Shown: positions 8,062 through 17,510, counted from the first letter of the stretch. The stretch is 64,000 nt of DNA from Iningainema tapete BLCC-T55 (GCF_014698965.1 NZ_JACXAE010000086.1:62001-126000); one strand, 5' to 3'. Numbers and translations: made by a program. Notes: a model not told the origin generated them from the sequence alone.

Positions 8062-11000
8062 ATGCTCAAGCGGTTATTTGGAAACTCTCCCCAACGCTCA
8101 ACGCAAGCAAGGAAGGAGTCAGGCGCGGGACAAAACATAGTAAAACAGGAGAAACAGCCGACAGATGCGGAGTATGAATCGTTGTTCCTCGAACTGTTGG
8201 CTGGGGTGAATGAGGGCTGGAGTCGGGGACGGGTAAGGGGCTTTTTAGCAGCAAAGAACATTACTGAGGCTGCTTTGGTGGAGTGGTTGCGGCATGGCGA
8301 AAGATTGTTAGCGTCACCCACACCGAATGATGAGTTAGCAGCGCGAATGGTGCAGCTAGGTGAGTTGGACATTGGGGAAGTGGGAGAGGTGCGCTCGCAT
8401 CCTATGATAAAGCCCTAGAATTCAAACCCGATGCCGAAGGAACTTGGTTCAACCGAGGAATTGCCCTACATAAATTAGGGCGATTTGAAGAAGCAATCGC
8501 ATCATACGACAAAACTATAGAATTCAAACCAGATTACTACGGAGCTTGGTTTCAGCGAGGCATGGTGTTGGAGGAATTAGGACGGTTTGAAGAAGTGATC
8601 GCATCATACAACAAAGTCATAGAAATCAAACCAGATTTTTACGCAGCTTATTTTACTCAGGGGGTGGTACTGAAAAATTTAGGGCAATTTGAACAAGCGC
8701 TCGTATCCTTCGACAAAGCTCTAGAAATCAAACCTGACGACTATGAGGTTTGGATAAACCAGGGTTTGGCGCTGGCTAACTTAGGGCAATCTGAAGAAGC
8801 GCTCACATCCTTTGATAAAGCCATAAAAATCAAGCCCGACTTTCATGAAGCTTGGAGCTTCCGGGGTTTAACGCTGGCTGACTTAGGGCGAAGTGAAGAT
8901 GCAATCACCTCCTGCAAACAAGCTATAGAAATCAAACCGGACGACTACTTAGCTTGGCGCATCCAAATAAATGAGTTGGTCAACTTAGGGCGATTTGAGC
9001 AAGCGCTTGCATCTTGCGAAAAAGTCATAGAGATAAAACCCGATGATTACGAAGCTTGGTACAACCGAGGCTTAATACTGTATGTATTAGGGCAAAGTAA
9101 AGATGCGATTACCTCTTATAACAAAGCCATAAAAATTAAACCTGACTTAAGCCAAGCTTGGAACAATCGGGGTTTGGCGCTGACTGAGTTAAGAAAATAT
9201 CAAGAGGCGATCGCATCCTACGACAAAGCCATAGAAATCAAACCTGACTTAAACCAAGCTTGGATTAATCGGGGCTATGCTTCAAGACAATCAGTTAGTT
9301 GTAATCCGCTGCTGGCGTCCTTGAGTACTATAGCCAAACAAAATCCCAACCTTAACCAGCGTGGCTATGAAGGGGAATTGGAAAGCTATAAGGAAGGGTT
9401 GAAGTATTGCCACCAAGACACTCACCCTGAGGGTTGGGGAGAATTGCATCGGGCGATAGGTAATGCTCACTATTTGCGAGGGCGAGGAGATTTCTACCCT
9501 CGCTCTTATTGGCATAAAGCTGTGGTTGAGTACAACGAGGCGTTGAAAACTCTTACCGAGGCAGATTTTCCCCAGTTGCATCTGGAGGTTTTGCAAGACT
9601 TGATTCGCGTGCAGTTGGATTTGGGGGAAACTGCTAAAGCTGAAGAACTTGAGCGAAGGTGTACAGATTTGTTGCGACGCTTGCTGAATGAACCAAATCG
9701 CTCTGATGAAAGTAAAAAACAACTTGCTTTGAAGTTTGCAGGGTTTCAGCAGTTGACGGTTGATTTGGCGGTACAGTCTGGGGATTTGGTGCAAGCGGTT
9801 GAATTAGCTGAACAGGGTAAGAATGCTTGTTTGAGTTGGCTTTTGTATGCGTGGAGTGATGAGGTTACCTCTCCTAGCTATTTAGAAATTCAACAGTTGC
9901 TCAATTCTACAACTGCTATTGTCTACTGGCATATCAGCCCTTACGCTCTACACACGTTTATTCTAAAACACGATTCTCCATCACCTATTGTGTTGGGAGA
10001 ACCCGGTTTCGCAGAAGTTACTGGGGTTTTTAGTCAGGCGCGACGTTTACATGAGTTTGAAGACTGGGTGAAAGAGTGGAATCAACAATATGCGGAATAT
10101 CGTCAAGGTAAAGATAAGCAAGGTGAAGAAGAAAGTTCGTGGCGCTTACGCTTGCCGCAAATGCTCCATAACTTGGGTAATATTCTCGATATCACCACTA
10201 TTATCGAATCAATCCAAAATCGCGCAACTAAGAACCAAAATCTCATTTTGGTTTCTCATCGTGACTTGCACCGCTTTCCGCTTCATGCGCTGTTTCCAGA
10301 TGAGTTTACTATCACCTATTTACCCAGTGCCCAACTAGGACTTTCTCATTTAGAGTATCAGGGCGGGCAAGATGCCCACCCCACAAGACAAGGCAATCAT
10401 CATCGATTATCTTTACTTAGTGTGGAACATCCCACAAGCTTGGGGCTTCCCATACTGGAATTTGCCCAAATTGAATCTGAGACGATTTGCCGGATGTTCC
10501 CCAATCATACCCGTCTGCGTTCTGATGAAGCTACAACGGAGCAACTAAAAAAAGATTTGCCTCAAGGCTACAATATTTTTCACTTCACTGGGCATGGCAC
10601 TTACAATTTCCACAATCCTGCTTTATCCTACTTGGCGTTAGCAGGTGAGGATAAACTGACGCTTGCTGATATCCGCGATTTTGATTTGAGAAGCTACCAA
10701 CTTGTCAGTCTTGCGGCTTGTGAAACGGCTATCACTGGTAATCACACCATTACTACAGAATATGTGGGGCTTGTCAGTGGTTTTATGAGTTGCGGTGTAG
10801 CTCATGTCATCAGTACTTTGTGGACTGTCGAATCAGCCGCTAGCGCTTTGGTGATGATGCAGTTTTACCAATTGCTACAATAAGGTAAATCAGAGGCTGT
10901 GGCTTTGGCTGAAGCTACCCAGTGGCTACGAAATGTCACAGCGGGGGAACTTACAGAATGGTATGCAGTAGAGATAGCCAAACTTCCTGCAGATGAAGCC

Positions 11001-11132
11001 ATTCTTCGCCGTTTCTTGTCCCACCATTTAAACAGTATTAAGGATACACAAGAACCTAGCAAACAACCGTATAATCACCCTTACTTCTGGGCAGCTTTCA
11101 CAATTACTGGTATACCACCATGCACCCTTTAG
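8062..11132 (+). pseudogene. TPR-CHAT protease gene with a frameshift and an in-frame stop
   Basis: Three pieces form one gene. 8062-8418 encodes an N-terminal helical region (EYESLFLELLAGVNEGWSRG) that runs into the TPR array after a shift near 8395. About eight 34-residue TPRs (YNKAIKIKPD / AWNNRGLAL type) follow to 9290. Then comes a helical linker, then a CHAT (caspase-like) domain with the catalytic pair in HFTGHGTYN (His 678 of the frame starting at 8562) and SLAACETA (Cys 720). A TAA at 10881-10883 interrupts the CHAT domain; the same frame continues GKSEAVALAEATQWLRNVTA to HPYFWAAFTITGI at 11132. CHAT proteases cleave partner proteins, often in defence or cell-death systems. The in-frame insert GGQDAHPTRQG near 10368 comes from a repeat. 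Confidence 0.82.
10366..10396 (+). repeat. GGGCAAGATGCCC-type repeat inside the CHAT coding sequence
   Basis: The stretch contains the small inverted repeat GGGCA-AGA-TGCCC followed by ACCCCACAAG, a type often found between genes in Nostocales. It is read in frame as GGQDAHPTRQG between two beta-strand regions of the CHAT domain. A diverged relative lies in the coding region at 16786-16826, and the core TGCCCACCCC recurs at 29235. Confidence 0.55.
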
Positions 11133-11539
11133 AAGCCTCTGAGTTGAAAGCCTTTATATTGGCATTATCCCGACTTAAAGCACCACTACCTGCTGATGTG
11201 CAAGCGCGGGTAAATCAAATTAATATTCCAGCGGATATTGGCAAACTTTATGATGTTGCTATGAGTTATCCCCCGCTCGCAAAGTCTTACGAACAGGTTT
11301 GCGAGTATTTAGACACAATTATTAAACAGCGCAGTAAAGGCGTTGATTTTTTACCTGAGCCTGAACCTGAAGAGTTTAATACTGAAATTGATAATTCCGC
11401 TGTGGAAATTATACAGGTGCTAGTTGAATTTGACAAGAAATTTGATAATAATAAATTGACTGAAATAGCTCGGAAAATTACTAAAGCTCTTAACTCTGTC
11501 TCTTCAGCTAGAGATGTGATTCAGACTATTATTTTTTAA
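11120..11539 (+). CDS. small helical partner of the TPR-CHAT gene
   Basis: 139 residues, all-helical prediction. Its ATG lies 12 bases inside the end of the CHAT gene, so translation is coupled. The first 75 residues (ASELKAFILALSRLKAPLPA, YDVAMSYPPLAKSYEQVCEY) look like a compact helical domain similar in size to effector-associated adaptor domains. After an acidic linker (PEPEPEEF) the C-terminal helix bundle follows. I cannot name a family. Context suggests an adaptor or substrate of the protease and a link to the membrane protein encoded next. Confidence 0.6.
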   Translation: MHPLEASELKAFILALSRLKAPLPADVQARVNQINIPADIGKLYDVAMSYPPLAKSYEQVCEYLDTIIKQRSKGVDFLPEPEPEEFNTEIDNSAVEIIQVLVEFDKKFDNNKLTEIARKITKALNSVSSARDVIQTIIF

Positions 11540-11587
11540 TAGGTGGGTTGCCTGAGTTAAGCTAATAAGCATTCGAGTTGTAAATAA

Positions 11588-11612
11588 ACAAGGGCTAAAG
11601 CCCTTACTACGA
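11588..11612. repeat. AGGGCTAAAGCCCT palindromic repeat
   Basis: AGGGCT and AGCCCT are reverse complements around AA, followed by TACTACGAGC. The same family of sequence (AGCCCTTACTAC) appears near 57910 and AAGCCCTTACAT near 19570 and 58972. It lies immediately before the coding frame of the 11631-12980 gene and may have displaced that gene's start codon. Confidence 0.6.
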
Positions 11613-11630
11613 GCAAAGATTTTTATAAAA

Positions 11631-12980
11631 TTTGATGATTGGTTTATAACTAGTAAAACTTGCTTAATCTACCCAACAATTGATTTATTTCTCTATGATT
11701 TAAAAGAAGGTTTAGGGCAAGATGAGCAAGTTGACATAAATCGTGAAGAATTTTGGGCAAAAATCTACGGAAGTCCTTTAGACGAGCAGCGGTTAGTAGG
11801 ATTCAAGCAAGCTGAAAAAGATGGTTATGATTATGTTGAGCTACTAGGTTCTAAAAAAGTTGAGAAGTTTGAGGATTCCCTAGATGGGTATTATTATCCT
11901 GTACAATTAGGAGACACTTTCGCTTTGCAGGTTGACGGCACGGCAAATTATATTCCTGATTATAAATCTTTGCCTCAATCTGTAAGTTGCTTGCAGCAGG
12001 TACAACAAGAAATTCTCTCCCATATCAATCAGCAAAAAGGTAAACTTGGTGAAAGTTGGTTAATCTGGGGTCAATTAGCAACAGAAGATCAAGATGCTGA
12101 AGAAACTGCTCAAGAATGCTATGCTCAGTTACAATTACCCTCCAAACATGATTGGAAAGCAGATATAAGAGGTACATTTTTAGGAGGGACTGTATTTGAA
12201 CTGTGGCGGCTACCCTCGACCGGGCAACAAATAAGTGATGGCTATCATATATTAATATGTCTATTTCCCTATAATTTAAAACTAGATGCAATTCAAAAAG
12301 TTAATCAAAAGTTATATCCGCAATTACTACGACTATTTAGATACCGTCACAAAATACTTTGGGCTTACGCTCAAAGTCGTAGTATCAAAGATAATTTGAA
12401 GCAAGGTGCTAAATTAGTACAAAACACAGTAATTGCTTTGAACGAGCAAGCTAATAATCCTGCTATTGATATTAATCAATTGCGAAAAACATTAGCCAAA
12501 ACTCCCGAAATTTTATTAAAATATACGAATAATGTCAGCTACATAGATGACCAAAAGCGGACAATAAAAATAAACATCAGTAATTATAATAAACGTTGGC
12601 AAAAGCTAAAAGAGTTAGATAGCGGTAGTGATTGGACATTTTTTCAAGAATTCAGTGACTTTGTAGAAGAGAAGTTCTTAACCCAAATAGAAACAGAGCA
12701 GGCTAACCTCAGCCCAAAATTGACATTAATGGAAAATACTATCAAGACAATACAAGGAATAATCGATATTGAGCAATCCAAAAATGACCGCGCCCTCAAC
12801 ACAACAGTGGCGATCGCCAGCGTCGGACTCGCCACCAGTCAAATAGCCTCCGCCGTCATCCTAGCGCAGCCCAATAATTATCAACAGCATCTGCGCTTTC
12901 GAGCAGAAGTTTTTGGCTGGAGTGTAGTTATTGGAACATTCTTCGTGCTTGCTACCTTAATTATCCTCCGTCGCCGCTAA
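11631..12980 (+). CDS. protein with two C-terminal membrane helices, third gene of the CHAT operon; start unclear
   Basis: The frame reads [20 protein letters not shown] and [20 protein letters not shown] and [19 protein letters not shown] without a break to the TAA at 12980, about 448 codons. There is no ATG, GTG or TTG before the TTG at 11925, yet the protein-like sequence clearly extends upstream to about 11637. The start has probably been lost or is a rare codon (ATA or ATT). Residues of the middle part are soluble. Near the end a charged helix ([20 protein letters not shown]) leads into two hydrophobic helices ([20 protein letters not shown] and [15 protein letters not shown]) and RRR, a layout like CorA-type channels. 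Encoded after the CHAT protease and its partner. It may be a membrane effector, by inference only. Confidence 0.65.
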   Translation, partial: FDDWFITSKTCLIYPTIDLFLYDLKEGLGQDEQVDINREEFWAKIYGSPLDEQRLVGFKQAEKDGYDYVELLGSKKVEKFEDSLDGYYYPVQLGDTFALQVDGTANYIPDYKSLPQSVSCLQQVQQEILSHINQQKGKLGESWLIWGQLATEDQDAEETAQECYAQLQLPSKHDWKADIRGTFLGGTVFELWRLPSTGQQISDGYHILICLFPYNLKLDAIQKVNQKLYPQLLRLFRYRHKILWAYAQSRSIKDNLKQGAKLVQNTVIALNEQANNPAIDINQLRKTLAKTPEILLKYTNNVSYIDDQKRTIKINISNYNKRWQKLKELDSGSDWTFFQEFSDFVEEKFLTQIETEQANLSPKLTLMENTIKTIQGIIDIEQSKNDRALNTTVAIASVGLATSQIASAVILAQPNNYQQHLRFRAEVFGWSVVIGTFFVLATLIILRRR

Positions 12981-12987
12981 ATACCTC

Positions 12988-13019
12988 TTTCCTTGGCGTC
13001 CTTGGCGTCTTGGCGGTTC
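12988..13019. repeat. CTTGGCGTC tandem repeat, copy 1 of 3
   Basis: Reads CCTTGGCGTC-CTTGGCGTC-TTGGCGGTT. The same tandem occurs at 48885-48912 and 62956-62977. All three are just downstream of, or between, convergent gene ends. It is a widely scattered intergenic repeat in filamentous cyanobacteria. Confidence 0.65.
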
Positions 13020-13067
13020 AAAATCTTAACCATGATACTAAATCCATCGTTAAAACCCCCCTATCCT

Positions 13068-13094
13068 GTAGAGACCGTACAGTACTGTCTCTAC
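13068..13094. terminator. inverted repeat GTAGAGAC...GTCTCTAC at convergent gene ends
   Basis: Arms 13068-13075 and 13087-13094 are perfect 8-base complements around GTACAGTACT-like bases. It sits between the 3' ends of the 2-TM protein gene and the SGNH gene, and its right arm supplies the SGNH gene's TAG stop codon. The same GTAGAGAC family appears at 23416, 41003, 41493 and 56361. It may terminate both transcripts, but no T-tract is obvious. Confidence 0.5.
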
Positions 13095-14047
13095 ATTATT
13101 GGTAATCCCAATAGCTCTAAAACCGATCGCTCGATCGCCTCACTCACAAGCTGATTACCTTGTTTGTTCAGGTGGATATGATCTTGGTACAAAGCTTGAA
13201 CATCTTTAGTTGAGTTAAATACTGATAAAAAATCTATATAACTAATCTGCTTTTCCTGAGTAAAATCACTCAGCCGCTGACGTGCTTTAACTTCATAATC
13301 GCGAGGTCCTCCAGAACCAATTTCTCGCAGTAAGGGAGTCATAACTAGCAAAAATTGGCTATTAGCTTGACGCGCCAACTCTTGAATTTTATCAATTGCT
13401 TCCAGATTAAAACCAACGCGATCGCCTGCTTCATCATAAACTGCTTTCATTTCTGGGATCGGCTTTGGTTGAGAAAGATAACGATCAAACACTTCTACCA
13501 ATGCCAAACCAGGTTTACTGTCTGGATAGTTGCGATCGCGTCCCACAGGTAAAGAGGTAGGAGCCGTAGAAAACAAGTCATCGGTATTAATTAGCAACAC
13601 CACCACTTGCGCGTTAAAGCTGCCAAACTTCTGTAAATAAGCTAACTCATTTCTTGGTCCCCAAGAGTTTGCTGAAGCATTAAGCACTTCAACATGCTGA
13701 TAATTACTAATTTTTCCTGATAATGAATCTCTCAGTAAACTAGAAATTGTATTAGCTTGATCTGTCCACCAACCACCATTGGCGATCGAATCTCCTAAAA
13801 GTAGCACTCGAAGTGTAGAAGCTAAAGGCGTCTTTTGGATCGACTCACCACGCATCGAATACTCATTAATCTCTATCCGATTACCAAAGCGACGAGTACG
13901 CTGGTTGGGGGCTAATAAGTATCCAATTTGCTCATCAGCAATATAAATTAAGGGATTACCGAACCCTGTTAGACGCAGGACTAACTCTGTTGTTAAACAG
14001 ATAAATACAGCTAAAATAATTACCAATTCTAATTTCAATTCAAACAT
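13091..14047 (-). CDS. membrane-anchored SGNH/GDSL hydrolase
   Basis: About 318 residues from MFELKLELVIILAVFI, which gives an N-terminal membrane anchor (VIILAVFICLTTELVLRLTG). Upstream in-frame ATGs to 14188 add an unlikely 47 residues. Block I is LLLGDSIANGGWW with the catalytic serine. Block III is SANSWGPRN with the glycine/asparagine. The C-terminal DHIHLNKQGNQLVSEAIE provides the Asp and His of the triad. Such hydrolases deacylate or de-esterify lipids or polysaccharides at the cell surface. It is close to alginate-O-acetylation (AlgX/AlgJ-like) types but shorter. Alone in its neighbourhood. Confidence 0.8.
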   Translation of the reverse strand: MFELKLELVIILAVFICLTTELVLRLTGFGNPLIYIADEQIGYLLAPNQRTRRFGNRIEINEYSMRGESIQKTPLASTLRVLLLGDSIANGGWWTDQANTISSLLRDSLSGKISNYQHVEVLNASANSWGPRNELAYLQKFGSFNAQVVVLLINTDDLFSTAPTSLPVGRDRNYPDSKPGLALVEVFDRYLSQPKPIPEMKAVYDEAGDRVGFNLEAIDKIQELARQANSQFLLVMTPLLREIGSGGPRDYEVKARQRLSDFTQEKQISYIDFLSVFNSTKDVQALYQDHIHLNKQGNQLVSEAIERSVLELLGLPIM

Positions 14048-14265
14048 CTTTATTTGTTTTAAATTATACCTTAACGAAAATAATTGTAAAATACTATACA
14101 AATAACGATGCATAAAATTGTGTCCATAGATATAAGTACATATAGCGATGTAAATATTGCAAAGTGTAAACAAAATAAGATTAGGCAATTTGCATTATAA
14201 GCGAATAAAAAGACTACAATCGAAGCGGACAAATTAGTCCGATCATTAAAGGAGGATAACAAGCT

Positions 14266-14406
14266 ATGTCCGACCTAAACCGAGGAATCATGAAGTTTGA
14301 TGGTGCAGATTCACCAAAAGCAGTAACCATTTCTACCGTTCTGCTATTGGGGTCGATTTTGGCACTAGTTATTTGGGCGCTACAAGCAGCCTATGCGGTA
14401 AACTAA
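14266..14406 (+). CDS. 46-residue single-helix membrane protein
   Basis: A perfect AAAGGAGG lies 8 bases before an ATG. The product starts MSDLNRGIMKFDGADSPKAV and has one hydrophobic helix (STVLLLGSILALVIWALQAA) and the end YAVN. This is the layout of tiny photosystem or thylakoid subunits of cyanobacteria, and I take it as a conserved small membrane protein, but I cannot name it. The strong ribosome site indicates real and abundant translation. It overlaps a spurious longer frame (14373-14588). Confidence 0.75.
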   Translation: MSDLNRGIMKFDGADSPKAVTISTVLLLGSILALVIWALQAAYAVN

Positions 14407-14608
14407 AAAGCTATATTGATGAAGTAAAGCAAGACACTGGGCAGCAAAAAACAGACAAACCCTTTGTACAGATGGAAAAAATGATCACCTTGTGGCAAGG
14501 GGAAACAGTTTTCGTCACTGCCAAGTGTCTGCTGTATAAACATAAAAAAATTATTAGATTTATATTAAAAATTTTAGATGAAAAATGAATCTAAAATCTA
14601 ACTAAAAA

Positions 14609-17509
14609 ATGTCTGAACTCTGGGGTGTTTTATTCATTTTAATTGGGTGCCCTTTACTGGGTGCCTTACCGCTGATTGCTTGGATTACTAAAGCTCTAGG
14701 TAAAAAGCAATTGGCAACCATCGGTACTGGCAATGTTGGTGTCTCGGCGGCATTTTACCACGGAGGCACTCTGGCAGGAATTTTGGCAGTGTTTTCAGAG
14801 GCTTTTAAAGGGATCGCTGTAGTTCTACTTGCCCGTGCTTTCTTTAGTAATGGATCAGTATGGGAATTAGTTGCGCTATTTGCTTTAGTCATAGGTAGAT
14901 ACTCGGCTGGTAAAGGCGCAGGCACGACAAATGTTGTGTGGGGATTTACAGTACACGATCCACTCGCAGCGGTGTTTATATTTTTGCTGACTAGCGCCAG
15001 CTTTACTATCTTACGCTCTAAGCTGTTAGCAAAATTTGGGGTTTTGGTTCTATTTCCCCTGATTGTGGCAATCTTACATATTGAAGATGTACCAAGAATT
15101 TTTGCTGCTGTTGCTCTTGCTGGTTTGTTGGGCTGGATTTATACCAGAATAGATGATGATTTAGAGCTTCCCGCTCAAGAAGCACAACCAGAGTCGCAAG
15201 CAGCTTTTCAGTTTTTGCGCGGTGAGCAAAAAATTCTCTCTCTTAATGATGATTTGAATGCAGCGTTAGTTGGACATAAGGCAGCTAGATTAGCAGAAAT
15301 TAAGCGGTGGGGTTATCCTGTGCCGAAGGGGTGGGTACTCGCACCTTGGGATGATCCCACACAGTTAATAGAATTTCTTCAACCTTCGGATTTGTCTCCT
15401 TTGATTGTGCGTTCTTCGGCAATTGGCGAAGATACAGAGCAAGCTTCTGCCGCAGGGCAATATGAAACGGTTTTAAATGTTACTAATAAACACGGTTTGC
15501 AACAAGCGATCGCTAGAGTTCTAGCTTCTTACAATAATCCTACCGCTGTGCAATATCGTCGGGATCGCAATCTCACCGAAGCTGGAATGGCAGTACTAAT
15601 TCAACAACAAGTCCAAGGTGTATTTTCTGGTGTAGCCTTTACTCGCGATCCCATGACTAAGCAAGGCGATGCAGTTATTATAGAAGCTTTACCAGGAAAC
15701 GCTAATAGTGTAGTTTCTGGTAAACTTACACCAGAACAGTATTGCGCTTTTGTGATCGATACAGAAAATTTCGCTTCTGTACAGTTAGAAGGAACGGGGC
15801 GAGTGCCTGCAGCATTAATTAAACAGGTGGCATACTTAGCCCGTCGTCTAGAGGATCGTTATCACGGCATTCCTCAAGATATTGAGTGGACTTATGACGG
15901 TCAAACTCTTTGGGTTTTACAAACTCGACCTATTAGTACTCTACTACCAATCTGGACACGTAAGATTGCGGCAGAAGTGATTCCTGGATTAATTCGTCCG
16001 TTAACTTGGTCGATTAATCGTCCATTAACTTGTGGTGTTTGGGGCGGAATTTTTGCTTTGGTGTTAGGTCAACGTGCTGTGGGATTGGATTTTAATCAAA
16101 CTGCAACGCTACACTATTCAAGAGCTTATTTTAATGCAACTCTGTTAGGAGAGATTTTTCGCCGCATGGGTTTGCCGCCAGAAAGTTTAGAGTTTTTGAC
16201 CAGGGGCGCTAAGATGAGTAAGCCGCCTTTGGCTACTACTTTGAGTAATATTCCTGGATTGTCACGGTTGGTTTGGCGGGAATTATGTTTGTATGTGGAT
16301 TTCCATTGGGCTTATCGTCGGCGGTTTGTTCCTGCTTTTGCGCAGTTAAGTCAGGAAATGGTGGAGGATCTTGATCCTGTTCGGTTGTTGGCAAGAGTTG
16401 ACTATATTTTGGAGTTGTTGCGTAGTGCTACTTACTATAGTATTTTGGCTCCGTTAAGTGTGGCTTTGCGTTCTAGCATTTTTCGGGTTAAAGATGGGGA
16501 TGTTGATAATAGTTTGACGCCAGAGGTGGCGGCAATGCGCTCGCTTCAAGATTTGGCTTTTCGTGCTCGGCAGGTGTTGTCTGTGGTGGAGCGAGAGGGT
16601 GTGTTTGAGCAGTTGGGGCAAACTGATGGTGGGCAGGAGGTTTTGGCGGATTTTGATAAGTTGCTTCAGCGTTATGGTTTTTTAAGTGAGGTGGGTACTG
16701 ATATTGCTGTTCCTACTTGGAAGGAGGAGCCTGCGCCGATTAAGCAGTTGTTTGTGCAGTTGATTGAGGGGGGAATTGAACCGCCAAAAGGAGGGCAGGC
16801 AGGATGCCCACTCCACAGAGGGAAGAGGAAGGGGTTTGTGCAGGGGCGTGTGGATTTGAAGGGCAAGGTGACTGAGGTTTATTCTCGTCTTTTGGCTGAG
16901 TTGCGTTGGTGTTTTGTGGCTTTGGAGCAGGTTTGGTTAAGCTCTGGTTTGCTTGGGCAGGTTGGGGATATATTTTTTCTGGAGTTGGATGAGGTGCGGC
17001 GTTTGGTTGAGGGTTTTGAGCCAGAGTTTGTGGAGCAGTTGCAGGATTTGGTGCTGTTGCGGCGGAAGCAGTTGGAAGATAATGTTCAGCTTCATCCTGT
17101 GCCGACGATTGTTTATGGTAATAATCCTCCTGCGCTGGTTTTCCGCACTGCTATTCCTTTTCCGGATCATGCTTTGCAGGGTATCCCGGCTAGCCCTGGG
17201 GTAGTTGAAGGGCGGGTTAAGGTTTTGCGCAGTTTGCAATCTGTACCGGAATTTGCTGCGGATACTATTTTGGTAGTTCCTTATACAGATTCCGGTTGGG
17301 CGCCTTTGCTGGTGAGAGCGGCTGGTTTAATTTCTGAGGCTGGTGGGCGGCTTTCTCATGGGGCAATTATTGCTCGTGAGTATGGTATTCCTGCGGTGAT
17401 GGATGTGCATAATGCTACATGGATTTTGCAAGATGGGCAGCGGGTAAGGATGGATGGCTATCGGGGTATTGTGGAAATATCTAATGATTTACGCCCTAAT
17501 GATTTTTAG
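14609..17509 (+). CDS. PlsY-like membrane domain fused to a PEP-synthase-like phosphotransferase
   Basis: 966 residues. Residues 1-190 have several membrane helices and PlsY-type glycerol-3-phosphate acyltransferase motifs (IGTGNVGVSAAFYHGG, EAFKGIAVVLLAR, GKGAGTTNVVWG), somewhat diverged. Residues about 215-450 are a pyruvate-phosphate-dikinase ATP-grasp domain (LIVRSSAIGEDTEQASAAG, DIEWTYDGQTLWVLQTRPIS). Residues 450-840 are a long helical insert. The C-terminal swivelling domain has the phosphohistidine motif GGRLSHGAIIAREYGIPAVM (His 917). The order ATP-grasp, helical domain, His domain is that of rifampin phosphotransferases and dikinases, with no PEP-binding barrel recognised. It may couple lipid acylation with phosphotransfer; the substrate is unknown. 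Confidence 0.83.
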   Translation: MSELWGVLFILIGCPLLGALPLIAWITKALGKKQLATIGTGNVGVSAAFYHGGTLAGILAVFSEAFKGIAVVLLARAFFSNGSVWELVALFALVIGRYSAGKGAGTTNVVWGFTVHDPLAAVFIFLLTSASFTILRSKLLAKFGVLVLFPLIVAILHIEDVPRIFAAVALAGLLGWIYTRIDDDLELPAQEAQPESQAAFQFLRGEQKILSLNDDLNAALVGHKAARLAEIKRWGYPVPKGWVLAPWDDPTQLIEFLQPSDLSPLIVRSSAIGEDTEQASAAGQYETVLNVTNKHGLQQAIARVLASYNNPTAVQYRRDRNLTEAGMAVLIQQQVQGVFSGVAFTRDPMTKQGDAVIIEALPGNANSVVSGKLTPEQYCAFVIDTENFASVQLEGTGRVPAALIKQVAYLARRLEDRYHGIPQDIEWTYDGQTLWVLQTRPISTLLPIWTRKIAAEVIPGLIRPLTWSINRPLTCGVWGGIFALVLGQRAVGLDFNQTATLHYSRAYFNATLLGEIFRRMGLPPESLEFLTRGAKMSKPPLATTLSNIPGLSRLVWRELCLYVDFHWAYRRRFVPAFAQLSQEMVEDLDPVRLLARVDYILELLRSATYYSILAPLSVALRSSIFRVKDGDVDNSLTPEVAAMRSLQDLAFRARQVLSVVEREGVFEQLGQTDGGQEVLADFDKLLQRYGFLSEVGTDIAVPTWKEEPAPIKQLFVQLIEGGIEPPKGGQAGCPLHRGKRKGFVQGRVDLKGKVTEVYSRLLAELRWCFVALEQVWLSSGLLGQVGDIFFLELDEVRRLVEGFEPEFVEQLQDLVLLRRKQLEDNVQLHPVPTIVYGNNPPALVFRTAIPFPDHALQGIPASPGVVEGRVKVLRSLQSVPEFAADTILVVPYTDSGWAPLLVRAAGLISEAGGRLSHGAIIAREYGIPAVMDVHNATWILQDGQRVRMDGYRGIVEISNDLRPNDF
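16783..16830 (+). repeat. intergenic-type repeat read in frame inside the fusion gene
   Basis: The G-rich stretch with GGCAGGATGCC and CCACTCCACAG resembles the repeat in the CHAT gene (10366). It is translated as PKGGQAGCPLHRGKRKG between a helical region and the mobile domain. It adds about 15 residues without breaking the frame, in a linker position. Confidence 0.5.
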
Positions 17510-17510
17510 T

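Noticed and set aside
9291-9794. 167-codon minus-strand frame opposite the TPR-CHAT gene
   Set aside because: Shadow of the conserved protein on the plus strand; no family resemblance and no ribosome site.
14373-14588. Open frame of 71 codons starting MGATSSLCGKLK
   Set aside because: It begins inside the 46-residue membrane protein gene in another frame, has no ribosome site and a lysine-rich composition typical of AT-rich noncoding sequence.
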